DNA of 64,000 nt from Sinosporangium album (GCF_900100605.1 NZ_FNCN01000019.1:1-64000), one strand, 5' to 3'. Positions 42,424-52,019 are shown, numbered from the stretch's first letter. Notes: generated by a model not told the origin, from the letters alone. Numbers and translations: made by a program.

Positions 42424-43899
42424 ATGTCCCTCAAAGAGCACAGACCCAGTGCCGTTACTTCGGCGCTGGCCAAGGACCGCCTTGGCGTACCGTCGGTGAT
42501 CTTCTTTGTTATCTCGGCCGCCGCGCCGCTGACCGTTGTCGCGGGCAGTGTGAGCACGGCGTACGCCGCAACCGGCGTGACCGGCGTACCACTCGGCTTC
42601 CTCCTGCTCGGGGCAATCCTCGGAATATTCGCTGTCGGCTACGTCACCATGGCCCGCCATGTGGTGAACGCGGGAGCCTTCTACGCCTACACCGCCAAGG
42701 GCCTCGGGCGGCCCGTGGGCGTGGCCACCGCCTGGGTCGCGCTCCTCGCCTACAACGCGCTGCAGGTGGGGCTCTACGGCGCCATCGGCGCCTCTACGCA
42801 GCCGCTCATCGCGGACGCGTTCGGCGTGGAGCTCCCCTGGTGGGTCATCGCCCTGTTCTTCTGGGCGCTCACCGGAGCGCTCGGGCTCATGCGCGTCGAC
42901 CTCAACGGCAAGATCCTCGCGATCCTGCTCCTGACGGAGATCGCCGTCGTGCTGCTCTTCGACGTCGTCGACCTGGTGAACCCCGCCCCCGGCACCGGCT
43001 ACAGCCTGGACGTCTTCGACCCCGCCAACCTGTTCGTCCCCGGCATCGGCGCCGTGATCGCCACCTGCGTCGCGTCCTTCTCCGGTTTCGAGTCCTCGGT
43101 GGTGTTCGCCGAGGAGTCCAAGGACCCGCGCCGTACGGTGCCCATGGCGACCTACATCGCGCTCGCCGTCATCTCCATCCTCTACGCCTTCTCCGCGTGG
43201 GCGATGACCGTGCCGATCGGCACCGACAAGATCGTGCAGGAGGCCCGCGACCAGGGGCCGAACCTCTACTTCGCCACACCGGGCGAGCAGCTCGGGTCGA
43301 CCGTCAGCACCATCGGCTCGGTCCTGCTCGTCACCAGCATCATGGCCGCCCTGATCGCCTTCCACAACACCATCTCGCGCTACTTCTTCGCCCTCGGCCG
43401 CGAGCGCGTGCTGCCCGAGATCTTCGGCCAGACCTCCGCTCCGACCGGCGCGCCGCTCACCGGGTCGATCACGCAGACCATCGTCGGCTTCATCGTGATC
43501 ATTCTGTACGCGCTCTTCGACCTTGACCCGTTCATCCAGATGTTCTTCGTCTTCGGATCGTTCGGCGGCCTCGGCGTCCTGCTGCTCCTGTGCGCCACCT
43601 CGGTCTCCGTGATCGCCTACTTCGCCAAGAACCCCGCCCCCGAGACCGCCTGGCGCACCAAGATCGCTCCGGCGATCGCGAGCATCCTGCTGCTCATCGT
43701 CATCACGCTCGTCATGGTGAACTTCGACACGGTGCTCGGCGTCCCGCCGGACTCCTGGCTCCGCTGGGCGCTCCCGGTCTTCTACGTGGTCGCCATCGTG
43801 TTCGGCGTCCTGTACGGCCTGTCGCTGCGTAAGAAGCGCCCCGAGGTCTATGCCGCCATCGGGATGGGCGCCCACGCCTCCGTGAGGAGCGGCCAGTGA
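42424..43899 (+). CDS. Amino-acid permease (APC superfamily)
   Basis: A 491-residue transporter with 12 predicted helices and APC-superfamily features: VIFFVISAAAPLTVVAGSVSTAYAATG in helix 1, NAGAFYAYTAKGLGRPVG in helix 3 and FSGFESSVVFAEESKDPRRTVP around helix 6. It probably imports an amino acid or amine by cotransport. The ATG at 42424 follows GGAG; the frame extends upstream only as a shadow of the GPP34 gene. Its stop overlaps the acetyltransferase start (GTGA), so the two are coupled. Substrate unknown. Confidence 0.92.
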   Translation: MSLKEHRPSAVTSALAKDRLGVPSVIFFVISAAAPLTVVAGSVSTAYAATGVTGVPLGFLLLGAILGIFAVGYVTMARHVVNAGAFYAYTAKGLGRPVGVATAWVALLAYNALQVGLYGAIGASTQPLIADAFGVELPWWVIALFFWALTGALGLMRVDLNGKILAILLLTEIAVVLLFDVVDLVNPAPGTGYSLDVFDPANLFVPGIGAVIATCVASFSGFESSVVFAEESKDPRRTVPMATYIALAVISILYAFSAWAMTVPIGTDKIVQEARDQGPNLYFATPGEQLGSTVSTIGSVLLVTSIMAALIAFHNTISRYFFALGRERVLPEIFGQTSAPTGAPLTGSITQTIVGFIVIILYALFDLDPFIQMFFVFGSFGGLGVLLLLCATSVSVIAYFAKNPAPETAWRTKIAPAIASILLLIVITLVMVNFDTVLGVPPDSWLRWALPVFYVVAIVFGVLYGLSLRKKRPEVYAAIGMGAHASVRSGQ

Positions 43900-44492
43900 C
43901 CGAGGTCGTCCACGTCACCGACACGCCGGGGGCCGCGGAGGCCGTCGGCGAGGTCATCGCCACCGCGTTCCACCCGGGCGCCGCCCAGGTGTGGGCCGTT
44001 CCGCCGGAGGACATCCGCGAACAGGTCTGCCCGCCCTACTTCGCGATGTTCGCGGAGCACGCCTTCACCTACGGCGACGTCTACGCGACCAGCGACATGT
44101 CCGCGGTGGGGGTGTGGTTCCGCAACACCGAGCCCTACCCGGACCCGCCGAACCTGGTGGAGCGCGCCGTGGAGATCGCCGGGCCGTACGCCGAGCGCCT
44201 GCTCGCCGTCGGCGACGCGCTCGCCGCACGGCACCCGCACGGCGAACCCCACCACTACCTGAACTTCCTCGCGGTACTGCCCGGACACCAGGGCAAGGGG
44301 CTCGGCGCCCTCCTGCTCGACGCGCACCACGGCGCCGTCGACAAGGCGGGCCTTCCGGCCTACCTGGAGGCCAGCAGCCTCCGCAGCCGGGCGTTCTACC
44401 TGCGCCACGGCTACCACGACCTCGGCGACCCGATCGACATTCCGAACGGCGGCCCCCCGATGTACCCCATGTGGCGCCCCGCCCAGAGCTGA
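43896..44492 (+). CDS. GNAT-family acetyltransferase
   Basis: The 198-residue acyltransferase is of the GNAT fold. The acetyl-CoA loop HYLNFLAVLPGHQGKGLGALLLDAHH (about residues 119-144) is the clear signature, followed by AYLEASSLRSRAFYLRHGYHDLGD. The GTG at 43896 overlaps the permease stop by four bases, a sign of a functional link: it may modify the imported amine or a related metabolite. A GC-rich hairpin follows the stop. Confidence 0.9.
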   Translation: MTEVVHVTDTPGAAEAVGEVIATAFHPGAAQVWAVPPEDIREQVCPPYFAMFAEHAFTYGDVYATSDMSAVGVWFRNTEPYPDPPNLVERAVEIAGPYAERLLAVGDALAARHPHGEPHHYLNFLAVLPGHQGKGLGALLLDAHHGAVDKAGLPAYLEASSLRSRAFYLRHGYHDLGDPIDIPNGGPPMYPMWRPAQS

Positions 44493-44514
44493 CGCCTCAC
44501 ACCTGACGCCTTAC

Positions 44515-44551
44515 GCCCCCGGCCCGCCTCCGCACCCGCGAGGCCGGGGGC
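44515..44551 (+). terminator. Hairpin after the acetyltransferase gene
   Basis: A 10-bp stem GCCCCCGGCC/GGCCGGGGGC (44515-44524 with 44542-44551), 23 bp after the stop. It faces the end of cydC on the other strand. Confidence 0.65.
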
Positions 44552-44642
44552 TCCGTCGTTCTCAGGGCCGCGTCGTTCTCGGAAGCCCGCCATTTCGGCC
44601 GGCCGCCACGTCATTTCGGACGTCCGGGGGCGCGGCGCCGGA

Positions 44643-46370
44643 TCAGCGGGTAAGCGCCTCGGACCGCCAGAGGTCGCGGTAGTAGCCGGGTTCCGCGGCG
44701 AGGACGGCGTGGGGACCCCGCTGCGTGATGCGGCCGTTCTCCAGCACGAGGATCTCGTCGACCTGGTCGAGGCCGCGCAGACGGTGGGTGACGAGCAGCG
44801 TGGTGTGCCCGTGGGTCGCGTCGAGGAGGTCGGCCATGAGGGCGTCGGCGGTCTCCTCGTCGAGGGCCTCGGCCGGCTCGTCGAGGACGAGGACGGGCGG
44901 CGCGCAGAGGAGGGCACGGGCGAGCGCGAGACGCTGCAGCTGACCTCCCGACAGGGTGCGGCCGTCCTCTCCGAGCGGCGTGTCCCATCCGACGCGCTCG
45001 GCCCACCGGTCGAGCCTGGCGCGTCTCAGGGCCTCGCCGAGGGCCGCGTCGTCCGCGCCGGGGCCGGCCAGGCGGAGGTTGTCGCGGAGGCTCGCCGAGA
45101 AGACGTACGGGTCCTGGGTGAGCCCGGTGACCCGTTCCCGAACGTCGTCGGGCGACAACTCCCGGATGTCGGTGCCGCCCAGCGTGATGGTGCCCGACTC
45201 GGGGTCGACGAACCGCATCAGCGCGCTGATCAGAGTGCTCTTGCCTGCCCCGCTCGGCCCCACGACGGCGACGCGGCGGCCGGGGGCCAGGGTGAGGCTG
45301 ACGCCGTCGAGAGCGGCGGGCCTGTCGGGCGCGTGCCGTACGACGAGGTCGTCGACCTCCACGGTCATCGGCCCCGACGGCGCGGGCGCGGGGCGTTCAG
45401 GGGCGCGTACGGCGGGCGGGGTGTCGCCGACCTCCCGTAGGCGGCTCAGGGCGCCGAGAATGCCGGGCAGCCTTTCGCCCGCGGCGGCCAGAGGCAGCAC
45501 GGTCTCGAAGGAGACGAGTGCGGTGAGCGCGAGCACCGCGGTCGTGACCTCGCCGATGCCGGCCGCCTGGGCGGCCAGGACCACCATGACGACCGTGACG
45601 CCTTGGAGCAAGACGCCGACGGCGGCGGTGAGGGCGTGGGCCCGGGTCCTGCGGCGCTCCAGGGCCGCGAGGCGGCGGTCGGCCTCGGCGGCGGCGCGGA
45701 CCGCGCCGTCCCCGGCGCCGTAGGCCGCGAGGTCGGCCGCGCCGTGCACAAGATCGGCGACCCGCTCGGCGAGTTCGGCCCGGGCGGGGGCGATCGCGGC
45801 CGACCAGCGGCGGGCTACGGCGGCGGTCGCGGCGGGGACGAGCACGCCGGCCGCACCGAGGCCGGCGAGCATCGCCAGGCCGGCCGCGGGGAGGAGGACG
45901 AAGCCCAGGGCGACCACCGTCAGGCCGGTGACGAGCGCCGCGGCGAAGGGCAGCAGGCAGCGTACGAGGAGGTCTTGAGCGGCGTCGGTGTCGTCGACCA
46001 TGCGGCTGAGCAGGTCGGCTCCCCTGCGGCGGAGCACTCCGGCGGGGATCAGCGCCTCGTAGAGGCGCTGCCGGGTGGCGGCCTGCGCCCGGAGGGCGAC
46101 GTCGTGGCCGGTGAGGCGTTCGCCGTACCGGAAGACGCCGCGGGTGGTGGCGAAGGCGCGGACGGCGACGATGGCGACGCTCAGCGCGGCCAGCGGCGGC
46201 TGCTGGGCCGCGCGGGTGATCAGCCAGGCGGCGCAGGCGATGAGCGCCACCGCGGCGAGCTCGGCGACGGCCCCTGCGGCCACCGCCAGCGCCAGCCGTC
46301 CGCGTGAGCCGGGGATGAGCCACGCGCGGGCGACGGCCCGGCCCGCGCCGGTGTCCGGAACCGTGATCAC
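44643..46370 (-). CDS. cydC: Thiol reductant ABC exporter subunit CydC
   Basis: A 575-residue half-transporter with six membrane helices (about 25-300) and an ATPase: Walker A GPSGAGKST, Q-loop GLTQDPYVF, signature LSGGQLQRLALARALL, Walker B VLVLDEPAEALD and His in VTHRLRG. The early motif WLITRAAQQPPLAALSVAIVAVRAFATTRGVFRYGERLTGHD is typical of CydC. CydDC exports cysteine and glutathione and is needed to assemble cytochrome bd. The GTG at 46370 overlaps the cydD stop (GTGA). Confidence 0.93.
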   Translation of the reverse strand: MITVPDTGAGRAVARAWLIPGSRGRLALAVAAGAVAELAAVALIACAAWLITRAAQQPPLAALSVAIVAVRAFATTRGVFRYGERLTGHDVALRAQAATRQRLYEALIPAGVLRRRGADLLSRMVDDTDAAQDLLVRCLLPFAAALVTGLTVVALGFVLLPAAGLAMLAGLGAAGVLVPAATAAVARRWSAAIAPARAELAERVADLVHGAADLAAYGAGDGAVRAAAEADRRLAALERRRTRAHALTAAVGVLLQGVTVVMVVLAAQAAGIGEVTTAVLALTALVSFETVLPLAAAGERLPGILGALSRLREVGDTPPAVRAPERPAPAPSGPMTVEVDDLVVRHAPDRPAALDGVSLTLAPGRRVAVVGPSGAGKSTLISALMRFVDPESGTITLGGTDIRELSPDDVRERVTGLTQDPYVFSASLRDNLRLAGPGADDAALGEALRRARLDRWAERVGWDTPLGEDGRTLSGGQLQRLALARALLCAPPVLVLDEPAEALDEETADALMADLLDATHGHTTLLVTHRLRGLDQVDEILVLENGRITQRGPHAVLAAEPGYYRDLWRSEALTR

Positions 46371-48004
46371 GCGACCTCCTCAAGCACCCGCGCTCCCGAC
46401 ACGCGCACCACGCGGTCGGCCAGTTCGATCATGGCGGGCCTGTGGGCGACGACGATGGCGGTGCGCCCTTCGCTCAGAGCCCGCGTGGCCTCGACGACGG
46501 CCGCCTCGCTGCGCCCGTCGAGCCGGGCCGTCGGCTCGTCGAGGAGCAGGACGGAGGCCGAAGGGCGGCAGAACGCGCGGGCCAGCGCCACCCGCTGGCG
46601 CTGGCCGGCCGACAGGTCGGCGCCGCGCTCACCCAGCACCGTGTCGTACCCCTGCGGCAGCTCGGATACGAAGCCGCCCGCCTGCGCCCGCTCGGCCGCC
46701 CGCCGCACCAGGGCGGGATCACCTCCGAGGGCGATGTTGTCGGCGACTGAGGCGGCGAACAGGTGCGGCCGCTGCGGCACGAAGGCGAGCCGTTCGCGCC
46801 AGGCGGCGAGGTCCAGGTCGGCGAGGTCGACGCCGTCGACCAGCACGCGCCCCTCGTCGGGGGCGACGAAGCCGAGCAACACGTGGAGCAGGGTGCTCTT
46901 GCCCGCGCCGCTCTCCCCGACCAGCGCCACCTTCTCCCCCGGCGCGACGACCAGCGAGACGTCCTCCAGTGCCGCGTCGTCCCTGCCCGGATAGCGGACG
47001 GTCACACGCTCGAACCTGATCTCCGGCGCGGCGCCGGGCTCGATCCGCCGCCGGCCGCGCCGCGCGTCCCGCGTCTCGCCTTCCAGTACGGCGAAGGCCG
47101 CGTCGGCCGCGGCCACCCCCTCCATCGACGCGTGGAACCGGGTGCCCATCGCCCGCAGCGGCAGGTACGCCTCGGGCGCGAGGAGCAGCACCAGCAGGGC
47201 CGTGTCGAGGTCCAGCGTTCCGGACAGCAGCCGCAGGCCGACGGGCACGGCGACCAGCGCCAGGGAGAGCGAGGCGACGAGTTCGAGCACGAGGGCCGAC
47301 AGGAACGCGACCCGCAGGGTGCGCATGGTCGCGGACCTGTGGGCCTGCGCGACATCGGCGATCACGCCGGCCTGGAATCTGGCCCTGCCGAAGGCCCGCA
47401 GTGTCGGAAGGCCGCGCACCACGTCGAGGAAGTGGCCGCCGAGCTGGGCGAGGGCCTTCCACTGGCGCTCGGTGACGACCTTGGTGTGCCATCCGACGAG
47501 CGCGCCGAAGATCGGGATGAGCGGCAGGGTCAGCAGGACGATGACGGCGCTCGCGAGGTCGGCCGTGAACAGGCGCACCAGCACCGCGATCGGCACGACG
47601 CCGGCGACGGCGACCGCGGGCAGGTAGCCGGTCAGGTAGGGGTCGAGCGCGTCGAGTCCGCGTCCGCTCAGGGTGACCAGTTCGCCCGAGCGGTGGGTGG
47701 TGAGCCGCGCCGGGCCGAGGTCGCCGATCCTGGTCAGCAGCCGTCCCCGCAGGGCCGACTTCACCCCGGTGGCTCCGGCTCCGGCCCACATCCCCTGCGC
47801 GAAGTGCAGCAGGGCCCTGACGGCCGCGGCGGCGGCGAGCGCGCCGAGCGCCCAGATCTCGAAGCGGCCCGACAGGGCTCCGGCCAGGAGTTCGGCCGTG
47901 ACCAGCACGAGGAGCCCTCCCATGACGGCGGCGGCCAGGCACAGGGCGAGGTGCAGGCGCACCGCCCGGTCGCCGCGGGCGAGGTTCAGGAGATCTCTGT
48001 GCAT
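46367..48004 (-). CDS. cydD: Thiol reductant ABC exporter subunit CydD
   Basis: The 545-residue partner of CydC. It has five to six membrane helices (about 20-290), then an ATPase with Walker A GESGAGKST, Q-loop FVPQRPHLF, signature LSAGQRQRVALARAF, Walker B VLLLDEPTARLD and His in VAHRPAM. GLDALDPYLTGYLPAV and LIPIFGALVGWHTK are typical CydD. It is first in the cydDC operon. The ATG at 48004 lies within a stretch resembling a CydB tail, and cydA is not in the window. Confidence 0.93.
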   Translation of the reverse strand: MHRDLLNLARGDRAVRLHLALCLAAAVMGGLLVLVTAELLAGALSGRFEIWALGALAAAAAVRALLHFAQGMWAGAGATGVKSALRGRLLTRIGDLGPARLTTHRSGELVTLSGRGLDALDPYLTGYLPAVAVAGVVPIAVLVRLFTADLASAVIVLLTLPLIPIFGALVGWHTKVVTERQWKALAQLGGHFLDVVRGLPTLRAFGRARFQAGVIADVAQAHRSATMRTLRVAFLSALVLELVASLSLALVAVPVGLRLLSGTLDLDTALLVLLLAPEAYLPLRAMGTRFHASMEGVAAADAAFAVLEGETRDARRGRRRIEPGAAPEIRFERVTVRYPGRDDAALEDVSLVVAPGEKVALVGESGAGKSTLLHVLLGFVAPDEGRVLVDGVDLADLDLAAWRERLAFVPQRPHLFAASVADNIALGGDPALVRRAAERAQAGGFVSELPQGYDTVLGERGADLSAGQRQRVALARAFCRPSASVLLLDEPTARLDGRSEAAVVEATRALSEGRTAIVVAHRPAMIELADRVVRVSGARVLEEVA

Positions 48005-48192
48005 GGCCTCTGCGGGGTGGCTCGGTGACCGGTCGGAAGAAGGACGGCGCGGGCTCGGCGCGGCGTCCCGGGCGGAACGTGCGCCAGACCAGCGCCTGTG
48101 CCGGGATCAGTAGCGGCGCGAACGGCACCACCACGAAACCGGGCACGTTCAGTGTTTCATCAGCGGTCGCCCGTCCCACGATCGGCGGTGCC
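48005..48192 (-). other. Possible cydB 3' remnant upstream of cydD
   Basis: Read on the minus strand in the frame that would enter cydD out of register, this segment gives TLNVPGFVVVPFAPLLIPAQALVWRTFRPG. The pattern of TLNV, a hydrophobic helix, then W-TFR recalls the last helix of cytochrome bd subunit II, which normally precedes cydD. There is no upstream cydA/cydB body and no clean stop. I rate it as a hypothesis; otherwise this is the cydDC promoter region. Confidence 0.35.
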
Positions 48193-48215
48193 ATAAGCAC
48201 CCGATATCATCCGGC

Positions 48216-48260
48216 GCCGTTCACGCCGTTCACGCCGTTCACGCCGTTCACGCCGTTCAC
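48216..48260. repeat. 9-bp tandem repeat, five perfect copies
   Basis: The unit GCCGTTCAC repeats exactly five times. The stop codon of the pentapeptide-repeat gene (48257-48259) lies in the last unit. Gain or loss of units would not alter that protein, but it changes the spacing to the neighbouring genes. Confidence 0.85.
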
Positions 48261-49750
48261 TCGGATCCGGGCGGGTGGGCGGTTCCGGGCGGGTGGGCGG
48301 CCGGTGCCTTCCCCGAGCTGTGCGGCGGCCACGTGGTCAGATGCTCGGTCGTGCTCCACAGCACGGCCCCCGCCGTGAGCACCGCGACCAGGGCCAGCCA
48401 GGCGAACACCCGGCCCATGCGCAGGCCGTACCCGCAGGCCAGCCAGGAGATCGACAGCAGCCAGCGCGTCACGCTGCGGCTGCCGTGCCTGCGCATCTCC
48501 ATCGCGGCGAAGGCGAAGTCCGCGGCGGTGCGCTTGTCCTCGGTGACCGCGCCGAGCCCGGTGTAGAGCGCGGCCAGGCGGTCGGGCGTCGTCGCGCCGC
48601 CCGCCTGCGCGTCCAGCATCTCGGGCGACCATCCCCGCCAGGCCGCCTCGTCGGCCAGCGCGGCCCGGGTCGACCACCAGCGCAGCGGCGGCCACCCGAG
48701 CCCGACGCGGACGCCGCGCGGTGGCGCGGCGAAGTTGCAGCGTGACAGCCGGAGCGCCTCGGGGGTGTGCAGGCCGTCGAAGCGGCAGGTGGACAGGTCC
48801 ATCTCGGAGAGCGTCAGCCGTTCCGCGTGGACCCCGCGCAGCGAGGTCAGGCGCGACCCGCGCCCCGTCACCGTCGCGGGGCCGCGGAGTACGGCGCCGG
48901 CCAGGTCGGCCTCGGCCTCGGCGAGGCGCAGGCGGCTCGGCCCCAGTACGGCGACGCGCCGCAGATCGACCGAGCACCCGGCGGCGGCGACCTCCAGGGA
49001 CTTGTCCGCGCGCGCCCCCGCGAGGGTGATGCGGCGGCCGACCGAGCTCGGGGACAGGTAGACGGCGGCGGTGAACCTGACCGCGTCGAACACGGCCGAG
49101 CGGGCGAACGCCGACCGGCGGAAGGACACCGCCCGACCGAACCTGCTGCCGCGGAAGCTGACCTCGTCGCCGAAGCGGGCCTCGTCGAAGGCCGCGAACC
49201 CGTCGAACCTCGCGCCTTCGCACGACAGGGCGCGTTCGAACCGGGCCTTCCCGAACAGCGCGTCGCTTCCGACGATCACGCGGTCAAAGGAAGTGTGTCC
49301 GGCGACCCGGACCTCATGAAAGGAGAGTTCACGGAGGAAATGCGCGCCACGAAATGAGACATTTCGCTTAAATCGAGCATCGAAGAAGGAGGCGAGCCGC
49401 TCGAAACGGGCGTCGTCGAATGACACATCCCCGGTAAACAAAACCTCCCGGAAACGGGCTTCCCCGGTGAACCTGGCACCGTCGAACCGGGCCCGGCCGA
49501 GCACCGGGACACCTTTGTCGCGTGCCGCGTCGAGGAGAAGGGAGAGCAGGTCGTCGTCCAGTGCCGTACCGCGCGCGTCAAGCGCCTTTCCCGGCGCGAA
49601 GGAGGCGAGAACGTCGGCGAGCTCGTCCTGGTCCAGATGGGCGAAGCACCGGCCGTACGGCCGGTGCGCCACGCCGCGGCATTGGGGCGTGGCGGCACAG
49701 CTTGTCCAACCCGAGCTGTGCAAGGGGGATCGTGCGGGGGCCATATCCAT
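48257..49750 (-). CDS. Pentapeptide-repeat membrane protein
   Basis: A 497-residue protein. It starts with a short Cys/His motif (CAATPQCRGVAHRPYGRCFAHL, about residues 18-40) often seen before actinomycete pentapeptide domains. From about 80 to 330 it has A(D/N)LXX-type repeats dominated by ARF, such as ARFDGARFTGEARFREV and ARFERL, which form a right-handed beta helix. Two hydrophobic segments (about 425-470) anchor the end, followed by a Pro-rich tail. I prefer the ATG at 49750; a GTG at 49801 is possible. Function unknown; some pentapeptide proteins mimic DNA. The stop lies in a 9-bp tandem repeat. Confidence 0.88.
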   Translation of the reverse strand: MDMAPARSPLHSSGWTSCAATPQCRGVAHRPYGRCFAHLDQDELADVLASFAPGKALDARGTALDDDLLSLLLDAARDKGVPVLGRARFDGARFTGEARFREVLFTGDVSFDDARFERLASFFDARFKRNVSFRGAHFLRELSFHEVRVAGHTSFDRVIVGSDALFGKARFERALSCEGARFDGFAAFDEARFGDEVSFRGSRFGRAVSFRRSAFARSAVFDAVRFTAAVYLSPSSVGRRITLAGARADKSLEVAAAGCSVDLRRVAVLGPSRLRLAEAEADLAGAVLRGPATVTGRGSRLTSLRGVHAERLTLSEMDLSTCRFDGLHTPEALRLSRCNFAAPPRGVRVGLGWPPLRWWSTRAALADEAAWRGWSPEMLDAQAGGATTPDRLAALYTGLGAVTEDKRTAADFAFAAMEMRRHGSRSVTRWLLSISWLACGYGLRMGRVFAWLALVAVLTAGAVLWSTTEHLTTWPPHSSGKAPAAHPPGTAHPPGSE

Positions 49751-49960
49751 CCCATACCCGTATATCGGTGGACAGGTTCGGAGATCGGCGACCGAACTCA
49801 CACTTCTGGGTTGGTCAGGTTACGCGAGAGGCAGGGTCCGGCGGGATCTACAGCGAGACGTTACAGAGGATTCATCCCCTCATTGAGTAGATGTGTCAAT
49901 ACTTGCGAATATCACTTGGTTACTGGGGATAATCTGGCAAATACCAAGTAATACAACCGT

Positions 49961-51709
49961 ATGCTGCGAGTTATGCGCGCTCTCTCACGGGCGTACTCCG
50001 CCCTGGCGGCCGTACTGGCAGCCGCCCTCATCACGCTTCCCGCCGCCCACGCCACGAGCCCTCAGGCGGCACAAGCCGGCTGCGCCGTACCGGCCACCCA
50101 CCAGATCGCCGAGGTCCAAGGCACGGGCGACACCAGCCCGCTCGCTGGGCAGACCGTCCGCGTCGAAGGCATCGTCACAAGTGACCTCCAAGGCGCCGGC
50201 CAACTGCGGGGCTTCTTCCTGCAGGACCCCACCCCCGACGCCGACCCGGCGACCTCCGACGGCCTGTTCGCCTTCGCCGGAACCGCGCTCGCCGACGTCG
50301 CCGTCGGCGACCGCGTGCTCGTCAGCGGAAAGGCCGTCGAATTCAACGGATGGACGGAACTGTCCCCGGTCAGCGCGGTCGACCGCTGCGGCACCGGGAC
50401 CGTCAAGGCCGTGCCGTACACCCTGCCGCGCCCCGCGGGGTCGACGTTCGAGCCGCTGGAGAGCATGCTCGTCACCTTCCGGCAGTCGCTGACGGTGTCC
50501 GAGCACTACAACCTCGGACGGTACGGCGAGGTCACCGTCTCGTCAGGCGGTCGGCTCTACCAGCCGACCGACCGCCCCGGCGCGGACGCGGCGCGGAACG
50601 CGCGGCGCACCCTCCTCCTCGACGACGGCTCCACCGTCCAGAACCCGCCCGTCATCCCCTACACCGATCCCCGCGTGGTCCGCGTCGGCGACAGCGCCTC
50701 CGGCGTGACCGGCGTCATCGGCTACGGATTCGGGCAATACCGCCTGCATCCCACCAAGCCCATCTCCTTCGTGCGGACCAACCCGCGCCCGTCCCGACCG
50801 CGCCCCGTCGGCGGCAATGTCAAGATCGCCAGCCTCAACACCCTCAACTGGTTCACCACCCTCGGATCCCGCGGCGCGAGCGACGCCGCCGAACGCGACC
50901 GCCAGCTCGCCAAACTCGTCGCCACGCTGAAAGCCCTCGACGCCGACGCCGTCGGATTGATGGAGGTGGAGAACAACGGGCAGACCGCGCTCGACGCCCT
51001 CGTCGCCGCGCTGAACGCCGAAGTGGGCGCAGGCACCTACGCCGCCCTCGCCCATCCCGCCCCCGGCACCGACGCCATCCAGGTGGGCGTCATCTACAAA
51101 CCCGCCGCGCTGCGGCCGGTGGGCGACCCGCAGACCTCCGCATCGCCCGTGTTCCGCCGCCGCCCGCTGATCCAGACCTTCGCCCGCGCCCGCGGCGGGT
51201 CCACGCCCTTCACCCTGCTCGTCAACCACTACAAGTCCAAGGGCTGCGACGGCGCCACCGGCACCGATACCGACCAGGGCGACGGCCAGGGGTGCTTCAA
51301 CGCCGAACGCGTACGGCAGGCGCAGGCCACCCTCGGCCTCATCTCCGACCTCGCCCTGCGCAACCCCGTCGTTCTCGGCGACTTGAACGCCTATGGAGAA
51401 GAAGATCCCCTCGACACCCTCCGCGCGGGCGGCCTGACCAGCGCCACCAAGCGTTTCGTCCCCGCCTCCCAGCGCTACAGCTACGTCTTCAACGGCCTGT
51501 CCGGGGAACTCGACCACGCCCTCGTCGGCCGCGGCCTGCTCCAGCGCCTGACCGGAGCGACCATCTGGCACACCAACGCCGACGAGGCCCGCATCCTCGA
51601 CTACAACACCGAGAACAATCCACCGGCGCTCTACGAACCCGGCCCGTTCCGGGCCTCCGACCACGACCCGGTCCTCCTGGGCCTCGAACTGCCCGCTGGG
51701 CGGCGCTGA
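49961..51709 (+). CDS. Secreted endonuclease/exonuclease/phosphatase (ExeM/NucH-like)
   Basis: The 582-residue protein has a signal peptide (residues 1-32, cleaved near AHATS). An OB-like domain follows at 45-270 (VRVEGIVTSDLQGAGQLRGFFLQDPTPDADPATSDGLFAF). The EEP nuclease lies at about 285-580, with Glu in VGLMEVENNG, Asp/Asn in VVLGDLNAYGEED and the His of ASDHDPVLLGLEL. Such enzymes degrade extracellular DNA. Two ATG codons (49961, 49973) are possible starts. The region just upstream is AT-rich, and a strong hairpin follows. Confidence 0.92.
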   Translation: MLRVMRALSRAYSALAAVLAAALITLPAAHATSPQAAQAGCAVPATHQIAEVQGTGDTSPLAGQTVRVEGIVTSDLQGAGQLRGFFLQDPTPDADPATSDGLFAFAGTALADVAVGDRVLVSGKAVEFNGWTELSPVSAVDRCGTGTVKAVPYTLPRPAGSTFEPLESMLVTFRQSLTVSEHYNLGRYGEVTVSSGGRLYQPTDRPGADAARNARRTLLLDDGSTVQNPPVIPYTDPRVVRVGDSASGVTGVIGYGFGQYRLHPTKPISFVRTNPRPSRPRPVGGNVKIASLNTLNWFTTLGSRGASDAAERDRQLAKLVATLKALDADAVGLMEVENNGQTALDALVAALNAEVGAGTYAALAHPAPGTDAIQVGVIYKPAALRPVGDPQTSASPVFRRRPLIQTFARARGGSTPFTLLVNHYKSKGCDGATGTDTDQGDGQGCFNAERVRQAQATLGLISDLALRNPVVLGDLNAYGEEDPLDTLRAGGLTSATKRFVPASQRYSYVFNGLSGELDHALVGRGLLQRLTGATIWHTNADEARILDYNTENNPPALYEPGPFRASDHDPVLLGLELPAGRR

Positions 51710-52019
51710 CCGGGAACGGCCGTGAGCGTCGAATCCGCCCTCCGGCGGGGGATCCCGCCGGAGGGACCGGCGCACTAGGCTGGCAGACTACGACGCGGCC
51801 GGTTGAGGCGCGGCGTGGCCGGCGTGCGGTGCGCACGCACGGCCATGCCTTGTCGCCGTCGGCGGCCTGTCACGACACTGGTTCTCTCCCACCGGCCGGG
51901 CGGCGCCACGCCGCCCGCGCGCGGACCAGTGGAAGCTGCACGCTCATGCGAGGTCCATTCACGTTCTGGTGTACTCGGCGCCGAACGTCGCTCCACCCAC
52001 GGCTATAAGAGGTGCGACT
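51710..52019. other. Intergenic region after the nuclease gene
   Basis: About 310 bp; apart from the terminator at 51738 it shows no gene. The right side contains AGAGGTG, a weak ribosome site for the membrane protein gene that follows. Confidence 0.45.
51738..51765 (+). terminator. Hairpin after the nuclease gene
   Basis: A perfect 12-bp stem CCCTCCGGCGGG/CCCGCCGGAGGG with a four-base loop, 29 bp after the stop. Confidence 0.8.
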
